A stretch of DNA of 64,000 bases from Nocardioides sp. Root682. Its GTDB lineage: Bacteria > Actinomycetota > Actinomycetes > Propionibacteriales > Nocardioidaceae. The position numbers were made by a program, and so were the translations under genes. The stretch's first letter is position 1. Every line of letters begins with the position of its first letter. The notes below the pieces were generated by a model, which ran no database searches, was not told the origin of the DNA, and worked only from the letters and a program-made list of their open reading frames with translations. The DNA is taken from NCBI RefSeq assembly GCF_001427795.1, contig NZ_LMHJ01000001.1, forward strand, positions 481,773-545,772, in the 5' to 3' direction. This document shows positions 33,492-42,458 of the stretch, one piece after another.

Positions 33492-34159
33492 CGCTGACCT
33501 CCCTCGACAGGTGCGTCGCCGCCGGTGCGGACGTAGTCGGAGAGCATGTCGCGGAGCTGACGCCGGCCGCGGTGCAGGCGGGACATCACCGTCCCGATCG
33601 GCGTTTCCATGATCTCGGCGATCTCCTTGTAGGCGAATCCCTCGACGTCAGCGAGGTAGACCGCGAGCCGGAACTCCTCCGGCAGTCGCTGCAGGGCGTC
33701 CTTCACCTGGCTGTCGGGGAGGTGCTCCAGCGCTTCCATCTCGGCCGACTTCAGGCCGGTGGAGGTGTGCGACTCCGCACGCGCGAGCTGCCAGTCCTCG
33801 ACGTCACCGGTGTCACCGGCAAAGGCCTGCTGGGGCTGGCGCTGCTTCTTCCGGTAGGTGTTGATGAACGTGTTGGTCAGGATCCGGTAGAGCCACGCCT
33901 TGAGGTTCGTGCCCGGCCGGAACTGGTGGAAGGCGGAGAACGCCTTCGCGAAGGTCTCCTGGACCAGGTCCTCGGCATCGGAGGGGTTGCGCGTCATCCG
34001 CATCGCGGCGCCGTACAGCTGGTCAAGGAAGGGCAGGGCGTCGCGCTCGAAGCGCGCGGCCCGGTCCTCGGGACTCTCGGTGGCGACGTCAACGACGTCG
34101 GCCTCGAGGCCGGCGTCGACATCGGCATCGAGGGAGGGCAGGTCAGAAGTCTCGGTCAT
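33488..34159 (-). CDS. sigR: ECF sigma factor SigR/SigH (thiol-oxidative stress)
   Basis: 223 residues from ATG 34159: region 2 ([22 protein letters not shown] and [18 protein letters not shown]) and region 4 ([32 protein letters not shown]). This is the SigR/SigH group controlling thioredoxin and mycothiol genes. An in-frame ATG at 34225 would add 22 residues and lies right after a SigR-type promoter, recalling the longer SigR isoform of Streptomyces. Coupled to rsrA by a 4-nt overlap. Confidence 0.94.
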   Translation of the reverse strand: MTETSDLPSLDADVDAGLEADVVDVATESPEDRAARFERDALPFLDQLYGAAMRMTRNPSDAEDLVQETFAKAFSAFHQFRPGTNLKAWLYRILTNTFINTYRKKQRQPQQAFAGDTGDVEDWQLARAESHTSTGLKSAEMEALEHLPDSQVKDALQRLPEEFRLAVYLADVEGFAYKEIAEIMETPIGTVMSRLHRGRRQLRDMLSDYVRTGGDAPVEGGQR

Positions 34160-34233
34160 CGCACCCCAGCCTAGAGGTTGCCCGTCGAGGGTGCCCTCGG
34201 TCGGGCGTTCCAGAGTCGCGATCATGTGAGCGG

Positions 34234-34259
34234 AACGCTTCAGGCGCGGGCGGCATTCC
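34234..34259 (-). promoter_or_regulatory. SigR/SigH-type autoregulatory promoter
   Basis: On the minus strand GGAAT (34259-34255), 18 nt, then GTT (34236-34234): the actinobacterial SigR consensus. It lies across the 3' end of the upstream hydrolase gene; transcription would begin near 34227, just before ATG 34225. Confidence 0.75.
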
Positions 34260-34905
34260 CCGAGCCCGTGATCTCGCGGACGATCCATTCGAGCGTGGAC
34301 TCGACCACGATCGCCATGGCGTCCTCCTCGGAGACGGGGCCGCTCTTCGGAACCTTCAGTCCGTGGTCGGCGCCGGGCACCACGGCCAGGTCGGCGTTGG
34401 CGGGCAACGGGTCCGGGAACTCCTCGGGCCGGCCCATCGGGTCGCGTTCGCCCTGCACGATCAGCATCGGCACCCCGGCGCCGGTGAGCTCGTCGAGCCG
34501 GCTCTTCTCGGGCCTGCCCGGAGGGTGCAGCGGGAACGACAGGGCCAGCACACCGCTGGCACCGAGTCCCTTCGCCGAGCGCGCCGCCGAGCGGGCACCG
34601 GCCGAGCGACCGCCGACCACCAACGGCGTGCGGACCCGGAGGGCGTTGGCTGCAGCCCGGAGCCCGACGTCCAGGGTCGGCGGAGCAGTCGCGACCTTCC
34701 GTCCGGCACGGCGCCACGGCTGCTCGAACCGGGCGACATTGATGCCCTGGCCGGGCAGCTGGGTCGCCAGCGCGAGCAGGTCACGAGCCTCGATCCCGCC
34801 ACCCGCTCCGTGGCTCAGCAGCAGGGTCACCAGGGGACGGCGTGCGCGGTGCATCACGAGCCGGCCTTCGCCGTACTCGGTCGGGATCAGTCGTTCCTCG
34901 GTCAC
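34240..34905 (-). CDS. Alpha/beta hydrolase of the KAT/Tex30-like type
   Basis: 221 residues. [19 protein letters not shown] forms the oxyanion strand, [10 protein letters not shown] the nucleophile elbow, and the late [10 protein letters not shown] supplies the histidine. This small hydrolase type is common in bacteria and of unknown substrate. The GTG start at 34905 overlaps the SRAP stop by 4 nt. Its last codons contain the -35 element of the SigR promoter. Confidence 0.82.
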   Translation of the reverse strand: MTEERLIPTEYGEGRLVMHRARRPLVTLLLSHGAGGGIEARDLLALATQLPGQGINVARFEQPWRRAGRKVATAPPTLDVGLRAAANALRVRTPLVVGGRSAGARSAARSAKGLGASGVLALSFPLHPPGRPEKSRLDELTGAGVPMLIVQGERDPMGRPEEFPDPLPANADLAVVPGADHGLKVPKSGPVSEEDAMAIVVESTLEWIVREITGSGNAARA

Positions 34906-35720
34906 AGCAGCGTCTCCTGGCCGTCGTCGGAGGTGTCGGACGAGGTGTCGGATGAGGTGTCGGGCGTCGTGAGGGCCAGGGGCGCCACCAGCTCGGGACC
35001 GTTGTTGCGGACGTTGCCCACGGCAGTGGAGACCGGGTACGCCGTCAGGCCGGCCTGCTGGGCCGGGGTGAGGAGCCGCGACAGGTCCGTGATCGTGTGC
35101 CGCGGATCGAGCCACTCCGCACGGCTCCCCCGGTCGACGAGCAGCGGCATCCGGTCGTGGATCCGGCCCAGCTCGTCAGTGGCCTCGGTGGTCAGGACCG
35201 TGCACGTCCAGCGGAACCGGTCCTCGGCGTCCTCGGGCTTCGAGGGATCACGCCAGATCTCGTAGAGTCCGGCCATGGCGAGCACGGCACCGTCGTCGGG
35301 ACGGATGAAGAAGGGCTGCTTCTGCTGCTTGCCCTTCGCGTCGAGCTGGTCCAGGACGTACCACTCGTAGTAGCCGTCGGCCGGCAGGATGCACCGGCGC
35401 GACGCGAACGCCTTGCGGAAGGCGGGCTTCTCGGCCACCGTCTCCATCCGCGCGTTGATCATCCGGCTGCCGATCTTCTCGTCCTTGGCCCAGGACGGCA
35501 CCAGGCCCCAGCGCAGCGCGCGCAGCTGCCGGACCGGGTCGCCCTGCCGGTCGGGGTCCTCGTCGGTGCGCGGCGTGCGCTCCATGACGGCGTAGACCTC
35601 GTCGGTGGGCGCGACGTTCCACGACGGCGGCACGACGGCCCGTTCGAGGCGTGGGTCGAGCACCTCGAACTCCTCGACCAGATCCTCCGGACTGCGACTG
35701 GAGGCGTATCGCCCGCACAT
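34902..35720 (-). CDS. SOS response-associated peptidase (SRAP, HMCES/YedK-like)
   Basis: 272 residues. The enzyme crosslinks to abasic sites in single-stranded DNA through Cys2, which is exposed after methionine removal (start MCGRYA). Other conserved blocks: WNVAPTD, LRWGLVPSWAKD, MINARMETVAEKPAFR, CILPADGYYEW and HDRMPLLV. ATG 35720 is fixed by the required Cys2. The C-terminal tail carries repeats of DTSS from a 12-bp tandem repeat and is not part of the fold. Located beside aroA as in M. tuberculosis (Rv3226c). Confidence 0.95.
   Translation of the reverse strand: MCGRYASSRSPEDLVEEFEVLDPRLERAVVPPSWNVAPTDEVYAVMERTPRTDEDPDRQGDPVRQLRALRWGLVPSWAKDEKIGSRMINARMETVAEKPAFRKAFASRRCILPADGYYEWYVLDQLDAKGKQQKQPFFIRPDDGAVLAMAGLYEIWRDPSKPEDAEDRFRWTCTVLTTEATDELGRIHDRMPLLVDRGSRAEWLDPRHTITDLSRLLTPAQQAGLTAYPVSTAVGNVRNNGPELVAPLALTTPDTSSDTSSDTSDDGQETLL
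34930..34965. repeat. 12-bp tandem repeat, three units
   Basis: GAGGTGTCGGAC, GAGGTGTCGGAT and GAGGTGTCGGGC in tandem. On the minus strand they encode the DTSSD repeats at the C-terminus of the SRAP protein. A likely length-variable site. Confidence 0.85.
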
Positions 35721-35792
35721 GCGGGCCAATCTAGAGGACTGCACCGACGCTCGGGTCCCTGCACGCACCGCTTTCACTAGACTGGGCGGGAC

Positions 35793-37100
35793 ATGACCAC
35801 GCCCTTGCCGCCCGCTGATCCCTGGCCCGCTCCCACCGCCACCGGGCCGCTGCATGCGACCGTGGCGCTCCCCGGGAGCAAGTCGCTGACCAACCGGGCC
35901 CTGATCCTGGCTGCGCTGGCCGATGGCCCCTCCGTCGTACGACGGGCGCTGCGCTCGCGCGACACCCTGCTGATGGCGCAGGCGCTGACCTCGGTGGGCG
36001 CGACGGTCGACACGTCCGGCGCGGACTGGGTGGTGACCCCGCTCGACGGCTCGGTACCGGCAGATCACGCCGCGGTGGACTGCGGCCTGGCCGGGACCGT
36101 GATGCGGTTCGTGCCGCCCGTGGCCGGACTGGTGCGCGGCGAGGTCGCCTTCGACGGTGACCCCCACATGCGCAACCGACCGGTGGGCGAGGTGCTGACC
36201 GCGCTCGCCGGCCTGGGCATCACGATCGACTCGTCGGTCGGCACTCCCGGCGCGCTGCCCTTCACGATCCGGGGCACCGGCTCCGTGCCGGGCGGCACCG
36301 TGGTGATCGACGCGTCGGCGTCGTCCCAGTTCGTGTCCGCGCTCCTGCTGGCCGGCGCGCGTTTCGACGCCGGGGTGGACGTGCGCCACGACGGGAAGCC
36401 GATCCCCTCTCTCCCCCACATCGAGATGACGATCGCGATGTTGCGTGATCGCGGCGTGGCCGTGGACGACAGCGACGCCAACCGCTGGGCGGTGGCCCCC
36501 GGTCCGATCGCGGCCCACGACGAGGCGATCGAGCCCGACCTGTCGAACGCCGCACCGTTCCTCGCCCTCGCGGCCGTGTCCGGCGGTTCGGTGACGGTGC
36601 GGGACTGGCCGCGATCGACCACGCAGGCAGGTGACGCCTTGCGCGACCTGCTCAGCCGGATGGGGTGCCGCGTCACGTTCGGCGACGACGGGCTCACCGT
36701 GACCGGGCCCGAGGGCGGCGCCCGCGGGCTGCTCGGCCTGGAGGCCGACCTGCACGACGTCGGCGAGCTGGCTCCCGCCATCGCCGCGCTCTGCGCACTG
36801 GCGTCCACGCCGTCGCACCTCACGGGCATCGCCCACATCCGTGGCCACGAGACCGACCGGCTGGCAGCGCTCGCCACCGAGCTCGGTGCCCTGGGCGCAG
36901 CCGTCGTGGAGCACCCCGACGGGCTGTCCATCAAGCCCGCTCCCCTGTCTCCCGGCGTGTTCCACACCTACGCCGACCACCGGATGGCCCATGCCGGCGT
37001 GATCATCGGCGCGGCCGTGCCGGGCGTGCTCGTCGAGAACGTCGCGACGACCAGCAAGACGTTCCCCGACTTCGCCGCCTTCTGGTCCGGCCTCTTCTGA
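35793..37100 (+). CDS. aroA: 3-phosphoshikimate 1-carboxyvinyltransferase (EPSP synthase)
   Basis: Sixth step of the shikimate pathway to aromatic amino acids. 435 residues, normal length. Motifs: PGSKSLTNRALILAALADG (shikimate-3-phosphate site), LAGTVMRFVPP, HMRNRPVGEVLTAL, DASASSQFVSALLLA and the C-terminal ATTSKTFPDF. ATG 35793 starts the + strand unit with rsgA, whose start overlaps the stop (TGATG). Divergent from the SRAP gene. Confidence 0.97.
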   Translation: MTTPLPPADPWPAPTATGPLHATVALPGSKSLTNRALILAALADGPSVVRRALRSRDTLLMAQALTSVGATVDTSGADWVVTPLDGSVPADHAAVDCGLAGTVMRFVPPVAGLVRGEVAFDGDPHMRNRPVGEVLTALAGLGITIDSSVGTPGALPFTIRGTGSVPGGTVVIDASASSQFVSALLLAGARFDAGVDVRHDGKPIPSLPHIEMTIAMLRDRGVAVDDSDANRWAVAPGPIAAHDEAIEPDLSNAAPFLALAAVSGGSVTVRDWPRSTTQAGDALRDLLSRMGCRVTFGDDGLTVTGPEGGARGLLGLEADLHDVGELAPAIAALCALASTPSHLTGIAHIRGHETDRLAALATELGALGAAVVEHPDGLSIKPAPLSPGVFHTYADHRMAHAGVIIGAAVPGVLVENVATTSKTFPDFAAFWSGLF

Positions 37101-38113
37101 TGCCGCCGCGCTACACCGACCACGACGTCGAGCACTACGAACGTCCCCGGAAGCGCACCCGCCCTCGCACCAAGGACCGCCCCGCCCACGACGATGCCGT
37201 CGACGGAGTCGTCGTCACCGTCGACCGTGGCCGCTACACCCTGCTGATCGGCGATGCCGTCGTCACGGCGATGAAGGCCCGCCCCCTCGGCCGCAAGGGC
37301 GTCGTCACCGGTGACCGCGTCCGCGTCGTCGGCGACGTGACGGGCGACGCCGGCTCACTGGCCCGGATCGTGGAGGTCACTCCGCGCTCGACCGTCCTTC
37401 GTCGTACGGCGGACGACGACGACCCCGTCGAGCGGGTGCTGGTCTCCAACGCCACGCAGCTGGTGGTGGTCACCGCGCTCGCTGACCCCGAACCGCGCAC
37501 CGGACTGATCGACCGCGCCCTGGTGGCGGCGTACGACGCCGGGCTGTCGCCGTTGCTCTGTCTCACCAAGTCCGACCTGGCCGACCCCGAGGTGCTGCTC
37601 TCGACCTACCGCTCGCTCGGCGTGCCCTGGGTGGTCACCCAGCGCGGACCCGAGCGCAGCATCCTGGGCCTCGAGGCCGTCCAGGAACGCCTGGCCGGTG
37701 AGGTCAGCGTGCTGGTCGGGCACAGCGGCGTCGGGAAGTCGACCCTGGTCAACGCGCTGGTGCCGGACGCGCACCGCAAGATCGGCCACGTCAACGCCGT
37801 CACCGGCCGCGGCCGCCACACGTCGACCTCGGCGGTCCTGCTGCCGCTCCCGGAGGACTGGGCGGCCGGTGGCTGGATCATCGACACCCCGGGCATCCGC
37901 TCGTTCGGGCTGGCGCACGTGAAGCCCGAGACGCTGATCGAGGCGTTCCCGGACCTCGACGAGATGACCGAGGACTGCCCGCGCGGCTGCACCCACGGCG
38001 AGGACGAGCCCGAGTGCGGGCTGGACGTGGCGATCACCGAGGGCGCGGCCGACCCTGACCGGGTGACGTCGTTCCGGCGACTCCTCGCCGCGCGTTCCGT
38101 GACTGACTACTGA
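37100..38113 (+). CDS. rsgA: Ribosome small-subunit-dependent GTPase RsgA
   Basis: Circularly permuted GTPase that assists late 30S maturation. 337 residues: N-terminal OB-fold (about 40-105), then the G motifs in permuted order, TKSDLAD (G4), GHSGVGKSTLVNAL (G1), a threonine-containing G2 region and DTPGIRSFGL (G3). The C-terminal zinc motif starts CPRGCTHGEDEPECGL. ATG 37100 overlaps the aroA stop by one base, indicating coupling. Confidence 0.95.
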   Translation: MPPRYTDHDVEHYERPRKRTRPRTKDRPAHDDAVDGVVVTVDRGRYTLLIGDAVVTAMKARPLGRKGVVTGDRVRVVGDVTGDAGSLARIVEVTPRSTVLRRTADDDDPVERVLVSNATQLVVVTALADPEPRTGLIDRALVAAYDAGLSPLLCLTKSDLADPEVLLSTYRSLGVPWVVTQRGPERSILGLEAVQERLAGEVSVLVGHSGVGKSTLVNALVPDAHRKIGHVNAVTGRGRHTSTSAVLLPLPEDWAAGGWIIDTPGIRSFGLAHVKPETLIEAFPDLDEMTEDCPRGCTHGEDEPECGLDVAITEGAADPDRVTSFRRLLAARSVTDY

Positions 38114-38116
38114 CCT

Positions 38117-38566
38117 CTAGGAATCGATCTTCCAGGTGGCCTGGGCGCCGGCGTCGCCGGTGAGGAACACCAGGACGCCGGTGGCCAGCGCCGCCACGAC
38201 GGTCAGGGCCGCGAGCGCGGTGCGGACGGTGCCGGTGCGGGTGTGGAACCACGCCGAGACGAAGGCCAGGGCGGCGAACACCGTGACACCGATGCGGAGC
38301 TTCTCGGCCCACGACTCGTGGTCGTCGAGTCGCTCGGCGAAGGGGCCGGTCGCCGCGGCGAAGCGTTCCTCGCGCAGGTCCTCACCGGAGAAGTACGCGA
38401 CCCAGATGCTGACCAGCGAGATGGCCGCGAGCACCACGAGTGGCCAGCGCACGCGGTCGCGCCAGGACGGATTCGCGTAGGCCAACGCCGCCAGCACGGC
38501 GAGCGGGGTGAACACGACTGCGGAATGGACGACGAGCGGGTGGAGTGGAACGCCGTTGATCTCCAT
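38117..38566 (-). CDS. DUF2231 membrane protein
   Basis: 149 residues with four hydrophobic helices and the family signature GVPLHPLVVHSAVVFTPLAVLAAL near the N-terminus. The paired histidines suggest a heme or metal site, but the function of DUF2231 is not established. ATG 38566 is chosen over an in-frame upstream ATG because the signature then sits at the usual place. It converges with rsgA (3-nt gap) and is divergent from hisN. Confidence 0.88.
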   Translation of the reverse strand: MEINGVPLHPLVVHSAVVFTPLAVLAALAYANPSWRDRVRWPLVVLAAISLVSIWVAYFSGEDLREERFAAATGPFAERLDDHESWAEKLRIGVTVFAALAFVSAWFHTRTGTVRTALAALTVVAALATGVLVFLTGDAGAQATWKIDS

Positions 38567-38625
38567 GGTTGAAGAGTGCACCACCACGCAACTCCGGATC
38601 CGGACCCACGCCGTAGGGTGCCCCT

Positions 38626-39528
38626 GTGGCCGCCCCCGATTACACCGACGACCTGCGACTCGCGCACCTGCTCGCCGACGACGCGGACTCGCTCACCATG
38701 GCCCGCTTCCGCGCGCTCGACCTGCACGTGATGAGCAAGCCCGACCTCACTCCCGTGACCGACGCCGACCAGGCCGTCGAGGAGTCCATCCGTCGTACCC
38801 TCTCCAAGGCACGCAGCCGCGACGCGATCACCGGCGAGGAGCAGGGCACCTCCGGGCACTCCCAGCGCCGCTGGATCATCGACCCGATCGACGGCACCAA
38901 GAACTTCGTCCGGGGCGTCCCTGTCTGGGCCACCCTGATCTCCCTGGCGGTCAACGACGAGGTCGTCCTCGGCGTCGTCTCCGCGCCGGCACTCCAGCGA
39001 CGCTGGTGGGCCTCCACCGGCCACGGTGCGTGGACCGGCAAGGGGCTGATGAAGGCCACGGAGTGCCGCGTCTCGGACATCCGCCGCCTCGAGGACGCCT
39101 CACTGTCGTACTCGTCGATCACCGGCTGGGAGGACCGCGGGATCGGTGATGACCTGCTCACGCTGATGCGCCGGGTCTGGCGCACCCGTGCGTACGGCGA
39201 CTTCTGGTCCTACATGCTGCTCGCCGAGGGCGCCGTCGACATCGCGGCCGAGCCCGAGCTCGAGGTCTACGACATGGCCGCGCTGGACATCATCGTGCGC
39301 GAGGCCGGCGGCCGGTTCACCTCGCTCGACGGTGCCGAAGGACCGTGGGGCGGCAACGCGCTGGCGACCAACGGACACCTCCACGAAGCGGCGCTGTCGT
39401 TCCTCGGGAGCGTCACCGACGAGCCTGCCGACCCCGACTGGCCCCGCTCCGGGCCGGGCAGCGTTTCCGACCTCCGGGCACATCGACAGCGTCTCACTGA
39501 CGAAGACCGTGACGAGCCGGACCACTGA
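38626..39528 (+). CDS. hisN: Histidinol-phosphatase, inositol-monophosphatase family
   Basis: Penultimate phosphatase step of histidine synthesis in actinobacteria. 300 residues with the metal-binding motifs GEEQGTSG, WIIDPIDGTKNFVRG and VYDMAALDIIVREAGG of the IMPase family. The pattern is closest to actinobacterial HisN; a general inositol-phosphatase role cannot be excluded. GTG 38626 start. A CBS-domain gene follows 17 nt later. Confidence 0.9.
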   Translation: MAAPDYTDDLRLAHLLADDADSLTMARFRALDLHVMSKPDLTPVTDADQAVEESIRRTLSKARSRDAITGEEQGTSGHSQRRWIIDPIDGTKNFVRGVPVWATLISLAVNDEVVLGVVSAPALQRRWWASTGHGAWTGKGLMKATECRVSDIRRLEDASLSYSSITGWEDRGIGDDLLTLMRRVWRTRAYGDFWSYMLLAEGAVDIAAEPELEVYDMAALDIIVREAGGRFTSLDGAEGPWGGNALATNGHLHEAALSFLGSVTDEPADPDWPRSGPGSVSDLRAHRQRLTDEDRDEPDH

Positions 39529-39545
39529 CGAGTAGCGTGGGTCAC

Positions 39546-39977
39546 ATGCGCATCAGCGACGTGCTCCAGTCGAAGTCACTCCGTGACGTGGTCACCATCC
39601 GCCCCGACGCGGGCGTCCGCGAGCTGCTCGCGACGCTCTCCGAGAACAACATCGGTGCGGTCGTGGTCAGCGCCGACGGCACCTCCCTGGACGGGATCGT
39701 GTCCGAGCGCGACGTCGTGCGGACGCTGCACTCCGACGGCACGGTCATCAACGCCGTGGTGTCCTCGATCATGACGCCGCAGGTGAAGACCTGCTCTCCC
39801 GAGGACGACCTCGACACCGTGATGAAGGTGATGACCGAGGGCCGCTTCCGCCACATCCCGGTCACCTCCGACGGCCAGATCGTCGGGATCGTCAGCATCG
39901 GCGACATGGTCAAGCAGAAGATCGACCAGCTGCAGTTCGAGCGCGACCAGCTCGACAGCTACGTCCACCAGGGCTGA
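39546..39977 (+). CDS. CBS-domain pair protein
   Basis: 143 residues made of two CBS motifs (about 8-65 and 75-130), a Bateman module that binds adenine nucleotides or S-adenosylmethionine. The signatures DGIVSERDVVRTLH and GQIVGIVSIGDMVKQ are typical. No effector domain is attached, so it must act by contact with another protein. ATG 39546; 17 nt after hisN, probably in the same transcript. Confidence 0.9.
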   Translation: MRISDVLQSKSLRDVVTIRPDAGVRELLATLSENNIGAVVVSADGTSLDGIVSERDVVRTLHSDGTVINAVVSSIMTPQVKTCSPEDDLDTVMKVMTEGRFRHIPVTSDGQIVGIVSIGDMVKQKIDQLQFERDQLDSYVHQG

Positions 39978-39982
39978 CCTTT

Positions 39983-40010
39983 CTGGCCGAGCCCGTCTCC
40001 GGCTGGCCAG
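39983..40010. terminator. Bidirectional terminator between convergent genes
   Basis: CTGGCC (39983-39988) pairs with GGCCAG (40005-40010), continued inward by AGCC/GGCT with one bulge. It fills the 40-nt gap between the CBS gene and the convergent hydrolase. Confidence 0.5.
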
Positions 40011-40017
40011 CCCAGGG

Positions 40018-41028
40018 TCAGCCTTCGGCTGCCCGGGGCACCCTCGCTCGCTCGGCCTCGACGGCGGCCACCACGTCGGCGACAGCGGCAAGGAAGATCG
40101 GCCGCCAGCGCTGGACGTCGAACACCACCGAGGCGTGCCCACCCGGCGCCTCGTGCACGGTGGCACCGGGGATGGCCTCGGCCAGCATCCGCTGCCGTGA
40201 CGTCGGGATGGCGTGATCCCTGGCCGTGAGGACCACCGCCGTCGGAACGTCGATCTCGGAGAGCCAGGCGCGGGCGTCGAAGCCACCCAGGGTGCCGAGC
40301 ACCTCGGGCATCGACCACGCGCTGGTGCTGCGGAACTCCGACCAGGCCCAGGTGGACATCTCCTGCACGGGGTCCAGCGATTCGGTCAGCGACGCGCGCA
40401 CCAGGTCGACGCGCGAGCGGTAGTGCCCGCGGAAACGGGTGTTGGCCAACCCCAGCACCGGATAGAACATCGCGTCCCCGAGTCCGGCCTTCCAGCAGGC
40501 CGAGGTCGACGCGAGCACCAGGCCGAGGGTGCGCTCACCGTGGCGCCGCCAGAACACCTGCGCGAGAGCGCCGCCCATCGAATAGCCCACCGCGATGACC
40601 TCGGTGATTCCGAGGTGGTCGAGCACCAGGGCGGCATCGTCGACGCAGTCCTCCAGGGAGAACCGCTCCGAGACGATGCCGCGGCCGTGCCAGCGCTGGT
40701 CGAGCATCACGACGCGGTGCGACTCCCGCAGCTGGTCGAGGGTGCTGAACCACGTGAGGTACGACGTCGTGGCCAGCCCGTGGAACAGCAGCAGCGTCGG
40801 CGCGTCCGGCCGGCCCTCGGGGACGCCGGTGTCGACGACGAAGGTCTCGCCCCGGCCGGGCAGGTCCACGTACTGCCCTTCGGGCAGCTGCGGCAGGTCC
40901 GGGAACCGCTGGGTTCGGCGGATGCCCGCGCGCAGACCGAACACGGTGGCCTTGCCGCCGTAGCGGGCAGCGACGAACGAGCCCTTGAGCGCGTGGCGAC
41001 CGGCCGTTTTGATCACCTGGGTGGTCAA
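40018..41028 (-). CDS. Alpha/beta hydrolase, last gene of the lipid operon
   Basis: 336 residues from TTG 41028, which overlaps the WS/DGAT stop (TTGA). The fold shows LLLFHGLATTSYLTW (oxyanion), nucleophile elbow GYSMGGALAQ and a late GGHASVVF with the catalytic histidine. The Asp in TARDHAIP completes a triad. Probably a lipase or esterase for products of the operon; this is inferred from context. The acyltransferase and synthetase upstream make and store lipids, so this could be the mobilising enzyme. Confidence 0.8.
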   Translation of the reverse strand: MTTQVIKTAGRHALKGSFVAARYGGKATVFGLRAGIRRTQRFPDLPQLPEGQYVDLPGRGETFVVDTGVPEGRPDAPTLLLFHGLATTSYLTWFSTLDQLRESHRVVMLDQRWHGRGIVSERFSLEDCVDDAALVLDHLGITEVIAVGYSMGGALAQVFWRRHGERTLGLVLASTSACWKAGLGDAMFYPVLGLANTRFRGHYRSRVDLVRASLTESLDPVQEMSTWAWSEFRSTSAWSMPEVLGTLGGFDARAWLSEIDVPTAVVLTARDHAIPTSRQRMLAEAIPGATVHEAPGGHASVVFDVQRWRPIFLAAVADVVAAVEAERARVPRAAEG

Positions 41029-42458
41029 GAGATGTTCCTTTGCTCCGCCGCGGCGGGGGGTTCGAGATCGAGCTCGGCCAGTGCGTCCGGGAAGTACGAC
41101 GCCAGGACGTGCACGTCCGGGAGCAGGTCCGGGCACGCGAGCAGGGAGAAGTTCATCCGGTCGACGTAGGACCAGACGGTGACGTTGAGGCCGATGCCGT
41201 CGACGAGCGGTCCCACGCTGAACAGGTCGGCGAGCCGGGCACCGCCGACCGTGGCGGGCTCACGCGGGCCGGGAACGTTCGACACGATGGCCGAGAACGC
41301 CGCCGGGTGCCAGGACGCGGCGCTGATCTTCGAGTAGGCGCGCACGAGGGCCGCAAAGGGCCTCGGCGGGGTGAACTGCGACCAGTCGACCAGGATCGAC
41401 GCACCCAGCCGGGCGTGGATCTCCTTGGCGTGCACCGTGGTGTCGGAGATCTTGCGGAGCCGTTCGATCGGGTCGTCGATGTCGGTGGCCAGGGTGGTGA
41501 ACAGGTTCGACACCTGGTTGCCGCCGAGTCGCGGAATGGCGTCACGCTCGTCCGTGCTGACCGGCACGCCCGCGAGGAGCGAGGACGCGGGCCGTTCTCC
41601 GTGGTCCGCCATCCAGCGTCGCAATGCGCCGGACGTGGTGGCGAGCACGACGTCGTTGAGGGTGACGCCGTCGTGCTGGGCGCGGATCCTCTTGAACTCG
41701 GCCAGCGGCAGGCTGACGGTGGCAAACGAGCGCAAGGAGGTGAGAGAACCGTTGAAGGAGACCCGTGGGGCGTGCAGCACCGGGACCGGCGCGTTCGCGC
41801 CACCTCGGCGGGCGCGGGCCACCCCGAGAATGCCACGCAGCGTGCGGAGCAGCAGCCCCGGAAGCGTCAGGACCTGGGCGGCCGCGTCAGCCCACGCGTG
41901 CCGGATCAGGTTGTAGCGGCTGGGCAGGTGATCGGTGGTGGCGTACTCCTCCTGCACGGCCTCGGGAGCGGCCGCTGTGCGCACGTCGGTCACGTTCGCG
42001 AGCAGGGCGTTGGCGGCGGAACCATCAGCCAGGGCGTGGTGCATCTTGCCCACGACGGCAACCCGGGAACCGGCAAGCCCTTCGACGTAGTGCAGCTCCC
42101 ACAACGGGTGGTCGCGGTGCAGCGGAGTGCTGGCGATCATGCCGATCAGCTTCTCCAGCTCGCGCATGCTGCCGTCACCACCGAGCCGGTGCCGGCGGAT
42201 GTGGTGCGGCACGTCGATCCGCGGCAGGGTGACCCAGACCGGGTGGTTGAGGCCGAACGGCACCTCGACGACCCGACGCCGCAGCGGGGGAAGCCGCTTG
42301 AGGCGGGACAGCATCCCGCCCACGAACGCGTCGTAGGTCAGGGCCTCATCGGCCTCGAGAATGGCGATCTTGAGGGTGTGCATGTGCGCTGCGGGAGTCT
42401 CCATGTAGAGGAAACCCGCATCGAACCCGGTCATCCGCTCGATGGCCGGGCGCGTCAT
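41025..42458 (-). CDS. Wax ester synthase/diacylglycerol acyltransferase (WS/DGAT)
   Basis: Transfers an acyl group from acyl-CoA to diacylglycerol or a long alcohol, making storage triacylglycerol or wax ester. 477 residues, standard length. The catalytic motif HHxxxDG is HHALADG (H140, H141, D145, G146). The downstream NVPGPREP motif and the ending strand are family-typical. ATG 42458 overlaps the synthetase stop by 4 nt. Fourth of five coupled genes. Confidence 0.93.
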   Translation of the reverse strand: MTRPAIERMTGFDAGFLYMETPAAHMHTLKIAILEADEALTYDAFVGGMLSRLKRLPPLRRRVVEVPFGLNHPVWVTLPRIDVPHHIRRHRLGGDGSMRELEKLIGMIASTPLHRDHPLWELHYVEGLAGSRVAVVGKMHHALADGSAANALLANVTDVRTAAAPEAVQEEYATTDHLPSRYNLIRHAWADAAAQVLTLPGLLLRTLRGILGVARARRGGANAPVPVLHAPRVSFNGSLTSLRSFATVSLPLAEFKRIRAQHDGVTLNDVVLATTSGALRRWMADHGERPASSLLAGVPVSTDERDAIPRLGGNQVSNLFTTLATDIDDPIERLRKISDTTVHAKEIHARLGASILVDWSQFTPPRPFAALVRAYSKISAASWHPAAFSAIVSNVPGPREPATVGGARLADLFSVGPLVDGIGLNVTVWSYVDRMNFSLLACPDLLPDVHVLASYFPDALAELDLEPPAAAEQRNIS

